Part shown: in pieces, positions 56,260 through 64,000 of the stretch
How positions within the stretch are numbered: position 1 is the stretch's first letter
How the letters are laid out: every line of letters begins with the position of its first letter
Assembly: GCF_009617755.1 (NCBI RefSeq)
Contig: NZ_BGZH01000001.1
Span: forward strand, 620,001 to 684,000
DNA: 64,000 bases
Direction: 5' to 3'
DNA from: Marinobacter salsuginis
GTDB taxonomy: Bacteria > Pseudomonadota > Gammaproteobacteria > Pseudomonadales > Oleiphilaceae
Translations under genes and position numbers: made by a program
The notes under the pieces: model-generated
The model's input: the letters and a program-made list of their open reading frames with translations, nothing else
The model's database searches: none
Told to the model about the DNA's origin: nothing

Positions 56260-57192
56260 TCATTGACCGGATACGCAACGCTTAAACCCTTCTTCCAAAC
56301 TCAGCGGCGGTTGCCAGCCAAGAACGTTTCGGGCTTTAGATATATCAACCTGCAAAGACCCTAGCAGCCGTTGAGCCATAGTCTTTCTCCCTAATGCCGT
56401 AGCCACCAAGATCAGTATGCTGGCAGGAACCGGCACCAAGTATGCAGACTTACCCATGCCTTTAGCCACTTGCTGCAGAAGCTCAGTGGTTGACAGATCT
56501 TCACCATCACCCGCCAGGAACAGTTCGTTGCCGGCGGCAGGATGTTCAACACATGTAGCCACAAGGTCCACAAGATTATCCACACTGACCAATGAGCGTT
56601 TATTCTTGACCGCGCCCAAGGGAAGCGGAACGCCATTCTCGATCCACCGCATCAGTGAGCCAAAGTTGCCTGGAGCATTAGGGCCATAGACAAGCGGGGG
56701 ACGTATAACCACTAGCTCCATATTTGAATCTCGAGTGAGATCCCAAAGCGCAACCTCCGCCTCTAGCTTTGACTTGGCATAGAGATCGGTTGGAGCAGGG
56801 GCGTCAGATTCAGTAAATGGTTTAGAGTTAAGGCTTCCGTTCACACCAATTGAGCTTATAAAAATGAACCGCTTCACCCCCGCTTTAATAGCCACACGGC
56901 CCAAGTTCAAAGTACCTTCAACATTTACTTTTCGATACTCTTCCAGTGCATTAGGCACAGACTCCTTGGCCACGTGCGCTCTAGCCGCCGCATGAATTAC
57001 AACATCCTGCCCTGAAACAGCCTTGGAAAGGTCGGACGCCCTATCCAAACCTGAGACAACCATATACCTCATTGCTTGATCCGCGATCGAACGCCGAACC
57101 AACCCGGTTACCTCGATACCTGAGCACTCAAGAAAATGCTCACACAAATGGCGACCCAAGAATCCGTTTGCTCCGGTAATTAATAGCCTCAC
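56260..57192 (-). CDS. NAD-dependent sugar epimerase/reductase (WbpV-like)
   Basis: 310 residues, extended SDR fold. It has the cofactor loop TGANGFLGRHLCEHF, HAAARAHV, catalytic region FISSIGVNG, and DLYAKSKLEAE holding the Tyr-Lys pair. The C-terminus is KARNVLGWQPPLSLEEGFKR. The family reduces or epimerises the 4-keto-6-deoxy product of WbpM-type dehydratases to UDP-QuiNAc or UDP-FucNAc. The neighbouring priming transferase (ten bases downstream) would use that product. It overlaps the GT4 gene by four bases. Confidence 0.88.
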   Translation of the reverse strand: MRLLITGANGFLGRHLCEHFLECSGIEVTGLVRRSIADQAMRYMVVSGLDRASDLSKAVSGQDVVIHAAARAHVAKESVPNALEEYRKVNVEGTLNLGRVAIKAGVKRFIFISSIGVNGSLNSKPFTESDAPAPTDLYAKSKLEAEVALWDLTRDSNMELVVIRPPLVYGPNAPGNFGSLMRWIENGVPLPLGAVKNKRSLVSVDNLVDLVATCVEHPAAGNELFLAGDGEDLSTTELLQQVAKGMGKSAYLVPVPASILILVATALGRKTMAQRLLGSLQVDISKARNVLGWQPPLSLEEGFKRCVSGQ

Positions 57193-58355
57193 CTTATACC
57201 CACCTCTGGCGGTAGCTCATTGGAACTCTCTACCGAGAGGACATCTCGATACACCATCAAAGTCTTCTGCCTCATTGCTTCGAAGGTGAATTCCGAATCA
57301 TATCGCGACCTTCCTGCTAGCCCCATTTCCAGGCGCTCCTGAGGATTTGTTACGAGCCTACAAAGAGTCCTTTCGAGGTCCCCTTTTCCATCCCTCGGGA
57401 CAAGGAGACCAGTCTCACCATCTATGACAGCCTCACTGACCCCGCCAACATTGGAGGCAACAACGGGCAGTCCAGCCCTCATCGCTTCAAGAATAGTTAA
57501 TGGAAGACCTTCCCAACGTGAAATCAAAACGAACAAATCGGCCCTCCTCAAGTTTGCGGCGACATTCCCCTGAGATCCGAGAAAATAAACTTTATCCCCC
57601 AACCCCAACTCAACTGTCAGTTCTTTCATGGACTCCAACTTGGGACCATCTCCAACAAACTCCATCACCCAAGGCAAATGCGAGAGCTCAGAGAGAGCCT
57701 CCAGCAACAGCTTTTGGTCTTTAGGCTCTTCGAACCTGGCCACCATAATCAGACGTACCAATTCCTTTGCTTCGCCCTCATCCTCGGATAGAGATCGCGA
57801 ATCAAGATCAGGAACTCCATTATGAACCGTAACCAACTTTTCTTCTGAACCAACATTAGAGTCCAAGGCGATGGCTCGATCATAATTAGAGACAGTTATA
57901 ATCTTCGAACATAAACCCGCCATCACACGCTCTATAAGCTTATAAATCCGACGTTTTCCCTCCGATACACCTTCCGTGAATGGCCAACCATGGGCCGTAT
58001 AAACGCAGGGAATATTGAGAGACTTGGCGGCAAACCTACCCAGTATTCCGGCCTTTGCTGAATGTAAATGAACAATATCTGGTGTTAGTTCAGCCAACCT
58101 GGAACGAATCTCCAAATAACCTCGAAAATCTTCGAAAATTCTTATCTCTCTAACTAGGTGTTCAACAGGTACGCAGCTCAAGCCTCGCGCTTTCGCTCGT
58201 TGGACCACCAAGCCGTTCCCACCTACCAAAATTGTTACATCGTGACCAAGCTCTTGCATTCCTTGCGCGAGATCAAGCAAATGAACACTTGCGCCGCCCA
58301 TAACATCAGACCTAGTAATCACATAAACAATACGCAACTTTCGATACCAACACAT
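57189..58355 (-). CDS. Glycosyltransferase family 4
   Basis: 388 residues, GT-B retaining transferase. It has N-terminal domain with YVITRSDVMGGASVHLLDLAQGM and VHLHSAKAGILGRFAAK, and a C-terminal nucleotide-sugar domain with LIMVARFEEPKDQKLLLEAL, FVGDGPKLESM, SRWEGLPLTILEAMRAGLPVVAS (the EX7E motif) and GLLVPRDGKGDL. It adds one sugar of the repeat unit on the cytoplasmic face. The ATG at 58355 is preferred over a TTG seven codons earlier. It lies at the edge of the low-GC stretch. Confidence 0.9.
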   Translation of the reverse strand: MCWYRKLRIVYVITRSDVMGGASVHLLDLAQGMQELGHDVTILVGGNGLVVQRAKARGLSCVPVEHLVREIRIFEDFRGYLEIRSRLAELTPDIVHLHSAKAGILGRFAAKSLNIPCVYTAHGWPFTEGVSEGKRRIYKLIERVMAGLCSKIITVSNYDRAIALDSNVGSEEKLVTVHNGVPDLDSRSLSEDEGEAKELVRLIMVARFEEPKDQKLLLEALSELSHLPWVMEFVGDGPKLESMKELTVELGLGDKVYFLGSQGNVAANLRRADLFVLISRWEGLPLTILEAMRAGLPVVASNVGGVSEAVIDGETGLLVPRDGKGDLERTLCRLVTNPQERLEMGLAGRSRYDSEFTFEAMRQKTLMVYRDVLSVESSNELPPEVGIR

Positions 58356-58459
58356 AAATTGTATAGTCCCAACCAAAAACGCTAAATAAATGACTTAATT
58401 TATCGTGGAGACATTAAAAAACGTCAAGAGATCAGCCCGATGAAAGATTCTCTATCGAA

Positions 58460-59788
58460 TTATCTTAAACGAACACTTCTTGTCTTCAAAAACAAACAAA
58501 ATAAAATATAGGTTATCCACAAAAAGACCATCTGAACAAGGAGATACTTACCAAAAAAATCAAAGGCCGATTGCATTAACGCAACAACAAGATATAGAAA
58601 AAGAGCGAAAAAAACTTTTCCCATAAGAAATTTTCTCAAGATTTTGCGTTCAAGCAACCTTGAAAGATAACCCAAAAAAACAAATATGATAATACCGGCC
58701 GTACCAAAGTAAAGAAAGTAGAACTGTACCATATTTGGCGAAACGCCAAATTTCATATGAAAGTAACCATCCCAATTGTATTTAGTCATCAATCTATCAG
58801 TCGAGCTATAGAATTCTTGATACTCAAGCAACCGGGTCTTATGCGGTATAAAGGACGCTAGCGTTGAAAGTGGCAATGTCAACACCGAGAAACTGTCTTC
58901 GGTCTCTATTACTGCCGGCCACAATAAGTCATATTCTTGATGCCCTTTCTTTACCACCGAACAAAGACTGGCAGCATCACCTCCTCTACTCGATAAACCT
59001 TCAGTAAAATAAGAGTAGACAAAGCTCTTCCCGTAGAAAACAACAAATACGACAACCGCAAAAATTAAAATATAACTAAACTTAACCTTCCTGATATTAC
59101 CGAAAACTCTATCATTAAAAAGGCAATATGTAATGATAAAACACGAGAAAATGATCGGCATAACAATTCTGCCGCGACGGCCTATCAAAAGAAAAAATGC
59201 AACGAACAACAATAGATACCAAAGATACTTGATCTTGCCTTCTATGAAGAGCAGAAAAACGCTCGACACAATTCCAAGAAATCCCAAAATTGAAACGATT
59301 TGGTAAACTACAGTAAAACCAGGCAGCTCTACTGATAACGCTCCAGAGCGATTCCATGGAAGTATCTTTGCCCCGTAGGCGAGAACAATCAAGATAGAAA
59401 TACCAAAGAACACAAAAGCTGAAAACTTAGCCAAATCCTGTAAGGATTTCTTGATTTCCAGTCTACTCTCGAGTCTTTTATGAACAGAAAGTTCGCCTTG
59501 AGCTATTTTCCCATAGTAGAGCAAAGCGCCAAGTTGAAATAACGGTAGCGCAATGAAAGTAAAATATGCGCCATATGCGTAGTAATCAGCATCCCAAAAA
59601 TACAAGTCCAAATTTATAGAACCTGAACAGTACTCAATCAGTACCGGCCTAAAATAAGCCCAAAACCAAGCAAATAATACATAGAATTCCACCAAGCCAA
59701 TCGCTCTGTACCTCACAATGGAAACAAAAACAAGAAGCAAGGATATCGTAAAGGAGATTGATAATGCTTGGTAATAAAAATCCGACAT
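58460..59788 (-). CDS. O-antigen/oligosaccharide repeat unit polymerase (Wzy-like)
   Basis: 442 residues with roughly 11-12 membrane segments. Charged loops include LIGRRGRIV and the large periplasmic loop with YSYFTEGLSSRGGDA; a Wzy-like pattern of paired Arg residues is present. Wzy proteins polymerise lipid-linked repeat units in the periplasm. The sequence is little conserved, as usual for Wzy, so the call rests on topology, size and location. AGGG lies six bases before the ATG at 59788. The gene is AT-rich compared with genes left of 57 kb, a sign of transfer. Confidence 0.82.
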   Translation of the reverse strand: MSDFYYQALSISFTISLLLVFVSIVRYRAIGLVEFYVLFAWFWAYFRPVLIEYCSGSINLDLYFWDADYYAYGAYFTFIALPLFQLGALLYYGKIAQGELSVHKRLESRLEIKKSLQDLAKFSAFVFFGISILIVLAYGAKILPWNRSGALSVELPGFTVVYQIVSILGFLGIVSSVFLLFIEGKIKYLWYLLLFVAFFLLIGRRGRIVMPIIFSCFIITYCLFNDRVFGNIRKVKFSYILIFAVVVFVVFYGKSFVYSYFTEGLSSRGGDAASLCSVVKKGHQEYDLLWPAVIETEDSFSVLTLPLSTLASFIPHKTRLLEYQEFYSSTDRLMTKYNWDGYFHMKFGVSPNMVQFYFLYFGTAGIIIFVFLGYLSRLLERKILRKFLMGKVFFALFLYLVVALMQSAFDFFGKYLLVQMVFLWITYILFCLFLKTRSVRLR

Positions 59789-59873
59789 GGTGAGCCCTAC
59801 AACAAGCATTGCTAAAAAATATAGGAGGGAACGACTTTTTAAGATTAATCAGAAACTAACAAAAATGACAAAG

Positions 59874-60758
59874 CTAACGTCGCGACTCTCTAATAAAGGC
59901 GAGATACAAGCTGAGAAACACGGCGGCACATCCTAGAACGAACAGAAAAACATCTGACTTCCTAGGAAACAGCGGGGTCTTAGGAAGCGTTGCGGGATCT
60001 AGTATCCTCAATACATAATGCTCTCTTGCTTCGATAATTAAAATCTTATTTACTTCTTGCTCAATCTTATCATGCATTAAATTAGATGTTGCCGAAGTAA
60101 TCCGAGAATTCGAATGCTTTAGCAAATTTGATAGACGGCCTTTCCTAAAGTCCAAATCTAATCCTCTAAGATAGTTGTCGAGCTCGCTGGCTAACAAATT
60201 CGCTAATCTCTTCGATTCGGCAGGGCTTTGATTTTTCAAACTCAAGACTGCAGTCGGGCTTCCTTGCCTTTTCCATAAATCGACCGATTGCTTAAACTTT
60301 TCTAAGGACATTTCAGTCTCTAAAACACTAACATCCGAAACTTCTCTGCCATTTTCACTAATGCATTTTGGCGATGAGCCTAGTAGATTATTTAATCTAG
60401 GTTCGCACTTTTCTTTGATTACCTGCTCTTTGAAATACTCTACGAAGCCATCTGACCGTAGAACCATTTCTAGAATAGCCACATCTTGGGAAATACTTTC
60501 TGAGTACGCCGTAATTAAGGGCTTCTCATTATAATTTATTTCTTCACTAAGCTCCAAGTTTGATCGCGCGTTGATTATTTCAATTACGACGGAGGCCTTA
60601 TAAACAGGGACGTGATTCATTAAGGAAAGCACGGCACCGCAACCAAGAAACAAAAAAATAATGCATAGAGCAAAACGTCCACTCACAACACCTTGTACGT
60701 AACTTATGCAAGAAGGTCGAGGAACAGTATTTTTAATACGAGCACCAACATAGTTCAT
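59874..60758 (-). CDS. Wzz-like chain length determinant (polysaccharide co-polymerase)
   Basis: 294 residues. Membrane segments at about residues 29-47 (RFALCIIFLFLGCGAVLSL) and 268-288 (VFLFVLGCAAVFLSLYLAFI) flank a helical periplasmic domain. A proline-rich stretch ILDPATLPKTPLFPRKSD lies just before the second segment, which is the Wzz hallmark. It sets modal polymer length with Wzy. The periplasmic domain is short (about 215 residues) and the usual VVxxA patterns are weak. No kinase domain. AT-rich coding sequence. Confidence 0.85.
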   Translation of the reverse strand: MNYVGARIKNTVPRPSCISYVQGVVSGRFALCIIFLFLGCGAVLSLMNHVPVYKASVVIEIINARSNLELSEEINYNEKPLITAYSESISQDVAILEMVLRSDGFVEYFKEQVIKEKCEPRLNNLLGSSPKCISENGREVSDVSVLETEMSLEKFKQSVDLWKRQGSPTAVLSLKNQSPAESKRLANLLASELDNYLRGLDLDFRKGRLSNLLKHSNSRITSATSNLMHDKIEQEVNKILIIEAREHYVLRILDPATLPKTPLFPRKSDVFLFVLGCAAVFLSLYLAFIRESRR

Positions 60759-60982
60759 AGTTAAGAATACGGAGAGTATTTCATATCTCGGTTAACTTTA
60801 ATTTCAATTCTGGTTTTTGAAAAATTAAAGCATCAGTCCTGTAAGGGTCGATGCTTATGGGAAAGAGATAATTAATACACCTTCGTCACACCAGTATTCC
60901 ATCGAGAAATCTAAACCGTTTTTATTTCATTAGGCTCGACAACCCACGCATAAGTAATTCAGAAATGATGATATCGAAAAAT
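60759..60982. other. 224-base AT-rich spacer in the polysaccharide operon
   Basis: An unusually long gap between the GT2 and Wzz-like genes in an otherwise compact operon. I see no ORF with a ribosome site and no clear hairpin. Confidence 0.5.
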
Positions 60983-61993
60983 CTACCGATAATACCTCAC
61001 GGCATTTACCAAGCGTCTGAGAAAAGCGGACAGATTCCGCAAATCTGCGCCCATTAACTCGAATACAGAGACCACCAAAAATACCGATCTATCAAATTTA
61101 GTAACAGGCATTTCTTCCATAGCCATAAATTTTATCAATTGATCCGACTCTTCTTTCATGCCATTTATTCTCAGTCGAAGTGCTCTCCTCGATAACCCCG
61201 CCCGCATTTCCGCTCTCAAATAAGGGTCACTTCGAAATAGCTCAGTAGTTACACCGTTTTTCAGAAATTCGTTGCGGTCAACATCTTCATTATTGAATAG
61301 ATAATGGACTGCTCGACCATGTAAAAACTGATTTACCGCCTTTTCTGCTGAATTGCTCGCTCCATTAGGAAAGTTTATCCGCGCATATAACATTTCCTCA
61401 AGAAATAGGGCATACCCTCCGGCCTTTAACATTCTTAGCCATAAATCCCAATCTTGCGTATAGGTAAGCCGTGGGTCGTACCCACCAAAACGATGGTATT
61501 CACTTGCTCGGTATACTACTGATCCATGGGTAAACGGCGTGCCCTTGAAAAAATCCGAAACATACACTTTCGCTCTAGGAAAAGTTTGTGAGTCAATCGG
61601 CATAAGTGACTCATGGTGAATGTTCTGGCTGGCCACACCACACATTATCGCGTCAGGGTCAGCTTCAAGAGCTTGAACCTGCTTCTCTATTCGATGTGGG
61701 TAACTTATATCCCCACTTCCGTGTACTGCTATATAGTCAGTTTTTATGCCCTTAAGAGCATCTGCAATAGATTTGGTAAATCCTTTATTCTCGTGAGTAA
61801 CGACCGTTACTTTTGATGATTCAAATTTTTTTAATTCATCATAGGTTTTATCTTTGGACCCATCGTCGACCAGGAGTATATTTACGTTCGGATATGTTTG
61901 ATCAACTATACTCTTAATTGATCTATCGACGTATCCCTCTCTATTGTAAAAAACAGATATAATAGTAACGCTAGCTTGACTCTCAGAACTCAT
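60983..61993 (-). CDS. Glycosyltransferase family 2
   Basis: 336 residues, GT-A fold, probably inverting. It has the N-terminal VTIISVFYNREGYVDRSIKS, ILLVDDGSKDKT nucleotide-binding pair, the acidic metal motif in AVHGSGDISYPHR, and the C-terminal RFGGYDPRLTYTQDWDLWLRM with the putative catalytic base. No membrane segment. It adds one sugar to the repeat unit; donor and acceptor cannot be told. AT-rich coding sequence. Confidence 0.88.
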   Translation of the reverse strand: MSSESQASVTIISVFYNREGYVDRSIKSIVDQTYPNVNILLVDDGSKDKTYDELKKFESSKVTVVTHENKGFTKSIADALKGIKTDYIAVHGSGDISYPHRIEKQVQALEADPDAIMCGVASQNIHHESLMPIDSQTFPRAKVYVSDFFKGTPFTHGSVVYRASEYHRFGGYDPRLTYTQDWDLWLRMLKAGGYALFLEEMLYARINFPNGASNSAEKAVNQFLHGRAVHYLFNNEDVDRNEFLKNGVTTELFRSDPYLRAEMRAGLSRRALRLRINGMKEESDQLIKFMAMEEMPVTKFDRSVFLVVSVFELMGADLRNLSAFLRRLVNAVRYYR

Positions 61994-62078
61994 TATTGAA
62001 GATACTCAGGTGCTTTGAGAATTCTTTTGTACAGATACATTAATATGAAATGATCACGCTTTTGGCTTCGAAAAAGGA

Positions 62079-63044
62079 CTAAAATACACAATCCGCCGGC
62101 ATTACTTTTCCTTCATGAGATACATAACAGGCTTCTACCTCCATCTTGTATCCAGTATTTCGCTCAACAGCGGATTGTATTTCCACAATAATCTCTAGTA
62201 CATCCTTCGCTTTCGCATTCCCAGTGTTCACAATGAAGTTTGCATGCATCGGCGACACTTGTGCACCACCACGCTTGAACCCTTTGAATCCAATTTTCTC
62301 AATTGCTGCTCCGGGAGGGCCAATCTCTGCATACATTGCAGGGTTGCTCTTGAAAACAGATCCGCAGTTGGGCAACTTTCGGGGGAATTTTTTGCGCCGC
62401 CCCCGAAGTATCGATAGCATTTCTCTGCGTATTTCACGATTGTCACTTCTGCTATCGAACCTAAGAGTGGCTGCCGTTATGATCTCTCCATTACTTTGGA
62501 AGACTGATTTCCTGTACGCAAACTCACATTCGTCTGCAGATCGCTCAATCACTTTACCGTCTGAAGCGACGCTCTGAACCTTGAGCACATTGCTTCCAAC
62601 ACCCTTGCGTTGGCTGCCGCCATTCATGCAGATTAACCCGCCGAGGGTTCCAGGAATTCCGCAAATGTGTTCGGCACCTGCCAAACAGTTTTGCATCATG
62701 GTACGTGAAAAACCTGGAACCCAAATCCCAGCTTCCGCAACCACCTCAGTACCTCTGACATACATCGACGCCATATTGTTCGCTATCTGAATGATGGGTG
62801 CTCGGCAACCTTCATCAGCAAATAATAAATTGCTGGTTAGCCCAATAACCACAGGACGTATTTGCCGAAACAGCATCCACTTTCGTATCTCAGAAAGCTG
62901 TGACGCCGACGAGGGCCGTATTACAACGTCTGCAGAGCCACCAATCCCCCATGCGCTAATCCGGGATAACGGAACCTGTTCCTGCAACCCTTCGGGACAA
63001 AGACTCTTCAATTCTTCGATTGCGCTTTGACTTAGTCGATCCAT
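62079..63044 (-). CDS. UDP-N-acetylenolpyruvylglucosamine reductase paralogue (MurB type II-like)
   Basis: 321 residues, FAD enzyme family. Flavin-binding motifs are SAWGIGGSADVVI, VIGLTSNLLFAD, AGAEHICGIPGTLGGLICMNGG. The substrate loop is EFAYRKSVFQ, and the catalytic serine is in PNCGSVFKSNP. C-terminal MHANFIVNTGNAKAKDVLEI closes the fold. The short loop after YRxSxF and the CGSVFK pattern resemble type II MurB of Gram-positive bacteria rather than the longer type I MurB of gammaproteobacteria. It overlaps the murA-like gene by 13 bases, so the pair should act together. Housekeeping MurB is unlikely; polysaccharide use is inferred. Confidence 0.85.
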   Translation of the reverse strand: MDRLSQSAIEELKSLCPEGLQEQVPLSRISAWGIGGSADVVIRPSSASQLSEIRKWMLFRQIRPVVIGLTSNLLFADEGCRAPIIQIANNMASMYVRGTEVVAEAGIWVPGFSRTMMQNCLAGAEHICGIPGTLGGLICMNGGSQRKGVGSNVLKVQSVASDGKVIERSADECEFAYRKSVFQSNGEIITAATLRFDSRSDNREIRREMLSILRGRRKKFPRKLPNCGSVFKSNPAMYAEIGPPGAAIEKIGFKGFKRGGAQVSPMHANFIVNTGNAKAKDVLEIIVEIQSAVERNTGYKMEVEACYVSHEGKVMPADCVF

Positions 63045-64000
63045 TCAGCAGCCGCTCCGAGCTCACGCAACTTTCTATCGAAATTGACGTAACCTCTTCC
63101 AATCTGCCAAGCATCTGAAATCAGCGTTTCATCTTTTGCTACAAGACCACAGAGAGCTAAAGCAGCTCCAGCTCTTAAATCGAGTGCACGAACTAGAGCT
63201 CCATTCAGATCTCCCCCGTTACCATGTAGAACCAACATGTCCCCCCGGATTTCATGCTTAACTCCCATTCGAGCCATTTCTTCAGCGTATCCATACCGCC
63301 CGGGGAAGCGTAAATCCACGATACGAGACTCTCCTTTTGCACACGCTCCCCACGCCGCTAAAATTGGCTGCACATCTGAATTAATCCCCGGGTGAGGACC
63401 AGTGCTGATTTCTATCGGGTAGCAGGTCCCTCCGCGAACGATGAGAGAGTCTTCATTTCGAAAAATTTTAGCGCCGGCAGATCGGAGATGGGCAAGCACG
63501 ACCTCCAAGTCCGCGTATGGGAAACCAGAAATCTCCACATCGCCACCTGTCATAACTGAGCCAACCAACCAGGTAATCGCCTCCATATTGTCTGCAATCA
63601 CCTCATGCTCTGTTCCTTGGAGTCCCTCAACCCCTTGGATCTCAATATGCTCTTGTCCGAAAACAGATATCTTCGCTCCCATTTTCCGCAGCATTGAAAT
63701 AAGATCCATTATTTCCGGCCGTATGTGCGGATTCCAGACGCGGGTAATTCCTTTTGCAAGCGTTCCACAAATAATTGCGTTTTCAGTTGCGCCCGTGGAT
63801 CGTAAAGGGAGGTGGATATCCGAGCCAACCAGCCCCCCTGAAGGTGCCGAACAGCAGAGGTACTCACCCTCCTCCCAGACTGTCGCTCCAAGCCTCTCAA
63901 GCAACATTACATGTAGATCGAACTTACGTTCACCTAGTTTACACCCGCCTGGAAGCGGAACTTTACCCTCTCCAAGACGGGTAGTAAGCGCACCAAGCAC
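63032..64000 (-). CDS. UDP-N-acetylglucosamine 1-carboxyvinyltransferase paralogue (MurA-like), partial
   Basis: 322 residues of the protein are visible; the N-terminal roughly 90-100 residues lie beyond the window edge. The EPSP synthase fold is clear. The catalytic cysteine loop PLPGGCKLGERKFDLHV is intact (Cys115 in E. coli numbering), as are STGATENAIICGTLAKG, RPEIMDL, the acid NSDVQPILAAWGA, and LDLRAGAALALCGLV with QIGRGYVNFDRKLRELGA. It should transfer enolpyruvate from PEP to UDP-GlcNAc. Overlap with the murB-like gene and position inside a polysaccharide operon suggest a specialised copy. Confidence 0.87.
   Translation of the reverse strand: MLGALTTRLGEGKVPLPGGCKLGERKFDLHVMLLERLGATVWEEGEYLCCSAPSGGLVGSDIHLPLRSTGATENAIICGTLAKGITRVWNPHIRPEIMDLISMLRKMGAKISVFGQEHIEIQGVEGLQGTEHEVIADNMEAITWLVGSVMTGGDVEISGFPYADLEVVLAHLRSAGAKIFRNEDSLIVRGGTCYPIEISTGPHPGINSDVQPILAAWGACAKGESRIVDLRFPGRYGYAEEMARMGVKHEIRGDMLVLHGNGGDLNGALVRALDLRAGAALALCGLVAKDETLISDAWQIGRGYVNFDRKLRELGAAAEWID

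Overview
The window looks like a chromosome segment of a marine gammaproteobacterium of the Marinobacter type. This rests on gene content and layout rather than a database match: an fxsA-groES-groEL block, a polar-flagellum fliC-flaG-fliD-fliS run, an MvaT-type H-NS protein, a lone gspN-C-D type II secretion block, several c-di-GMP proteins and a full pseudaminic acid locus. By eye the base composition is GC-rich up to about 57 kb and clearly AT-richer from about 58 to 62 kb.

Layout. 1-4.4 kb: the end of an amidase gene, an initiator tRNA, a divergent thiolase / high-molecular-weight FabG pair, and a Val-Asp-Val tRNA cluster. 4.5-9.6 kb: a small unknown protein, a lipoprotein, a membrane coiled-coil protein, purE, purK and an iron superoxide dismutase gene. 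9.8-18.1 kb: a c-di-GMP phosphodiesterase-type protein, a LemA/M48 protease pair and gspD, gspC, gspN. 18.3-28.0 kb: groEL, groES and fxsA with a heat-shock promoter, an SDR reductase, an alkyltransferase-like protein, ampG, yajQ, a response regulator, an AraC-type regulator and argG. 28.1-37.6 kb: fliS, fliD, flaG, two large divergent flagellin genes and a TPR/methyltransferase-like gene, with readable sigma-28 and sigma-54 promoters. 37.6-44.3 kb: exonuclease I, an exported protein, a receiver-CheC regulator with a diguanylate cyclase, mvaT and a beta-CASP nuclease. 44.3-49.9 kb: pseB-C-F-G-H-I, all six steps to CMP-pseudaminic acid. 50-64 kb: a long surface polysaccharide operon read leftward from beyond the window edge. 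It encodes nucleotide-sugar enzymes, two glycosyltransferases, a priming transferase, a Wzy-like polymerase, a Wzz-like protein and a murA/murB-like pair.

The 28-50 kb part reads as one functional theme. Flagellins are expressed under two sigma classes, capped and chaperoned by FliD and FliS, and probably glycosylated with pseudaminic acid made by the pse operon; the TPR/methyltransferase-like protein may be a further modification factor. The adjacent polysaccharide operon shares the UDP-GlcNAc precursor pool.

The least explained signal is a family of four intergenic elements at 2312-2430, 6912-7022, 7609-7718 and 21156-21257. Each has a 54-55 base core with two small hairpins that present GGA, closed by a 24-31 bp palindromic arm pair. 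Arms are nearly self-complementary inside each copy but largely unrelated between copies. The second candidate for novelty is the murA/murB-like pair inside the polysaccharide operon.
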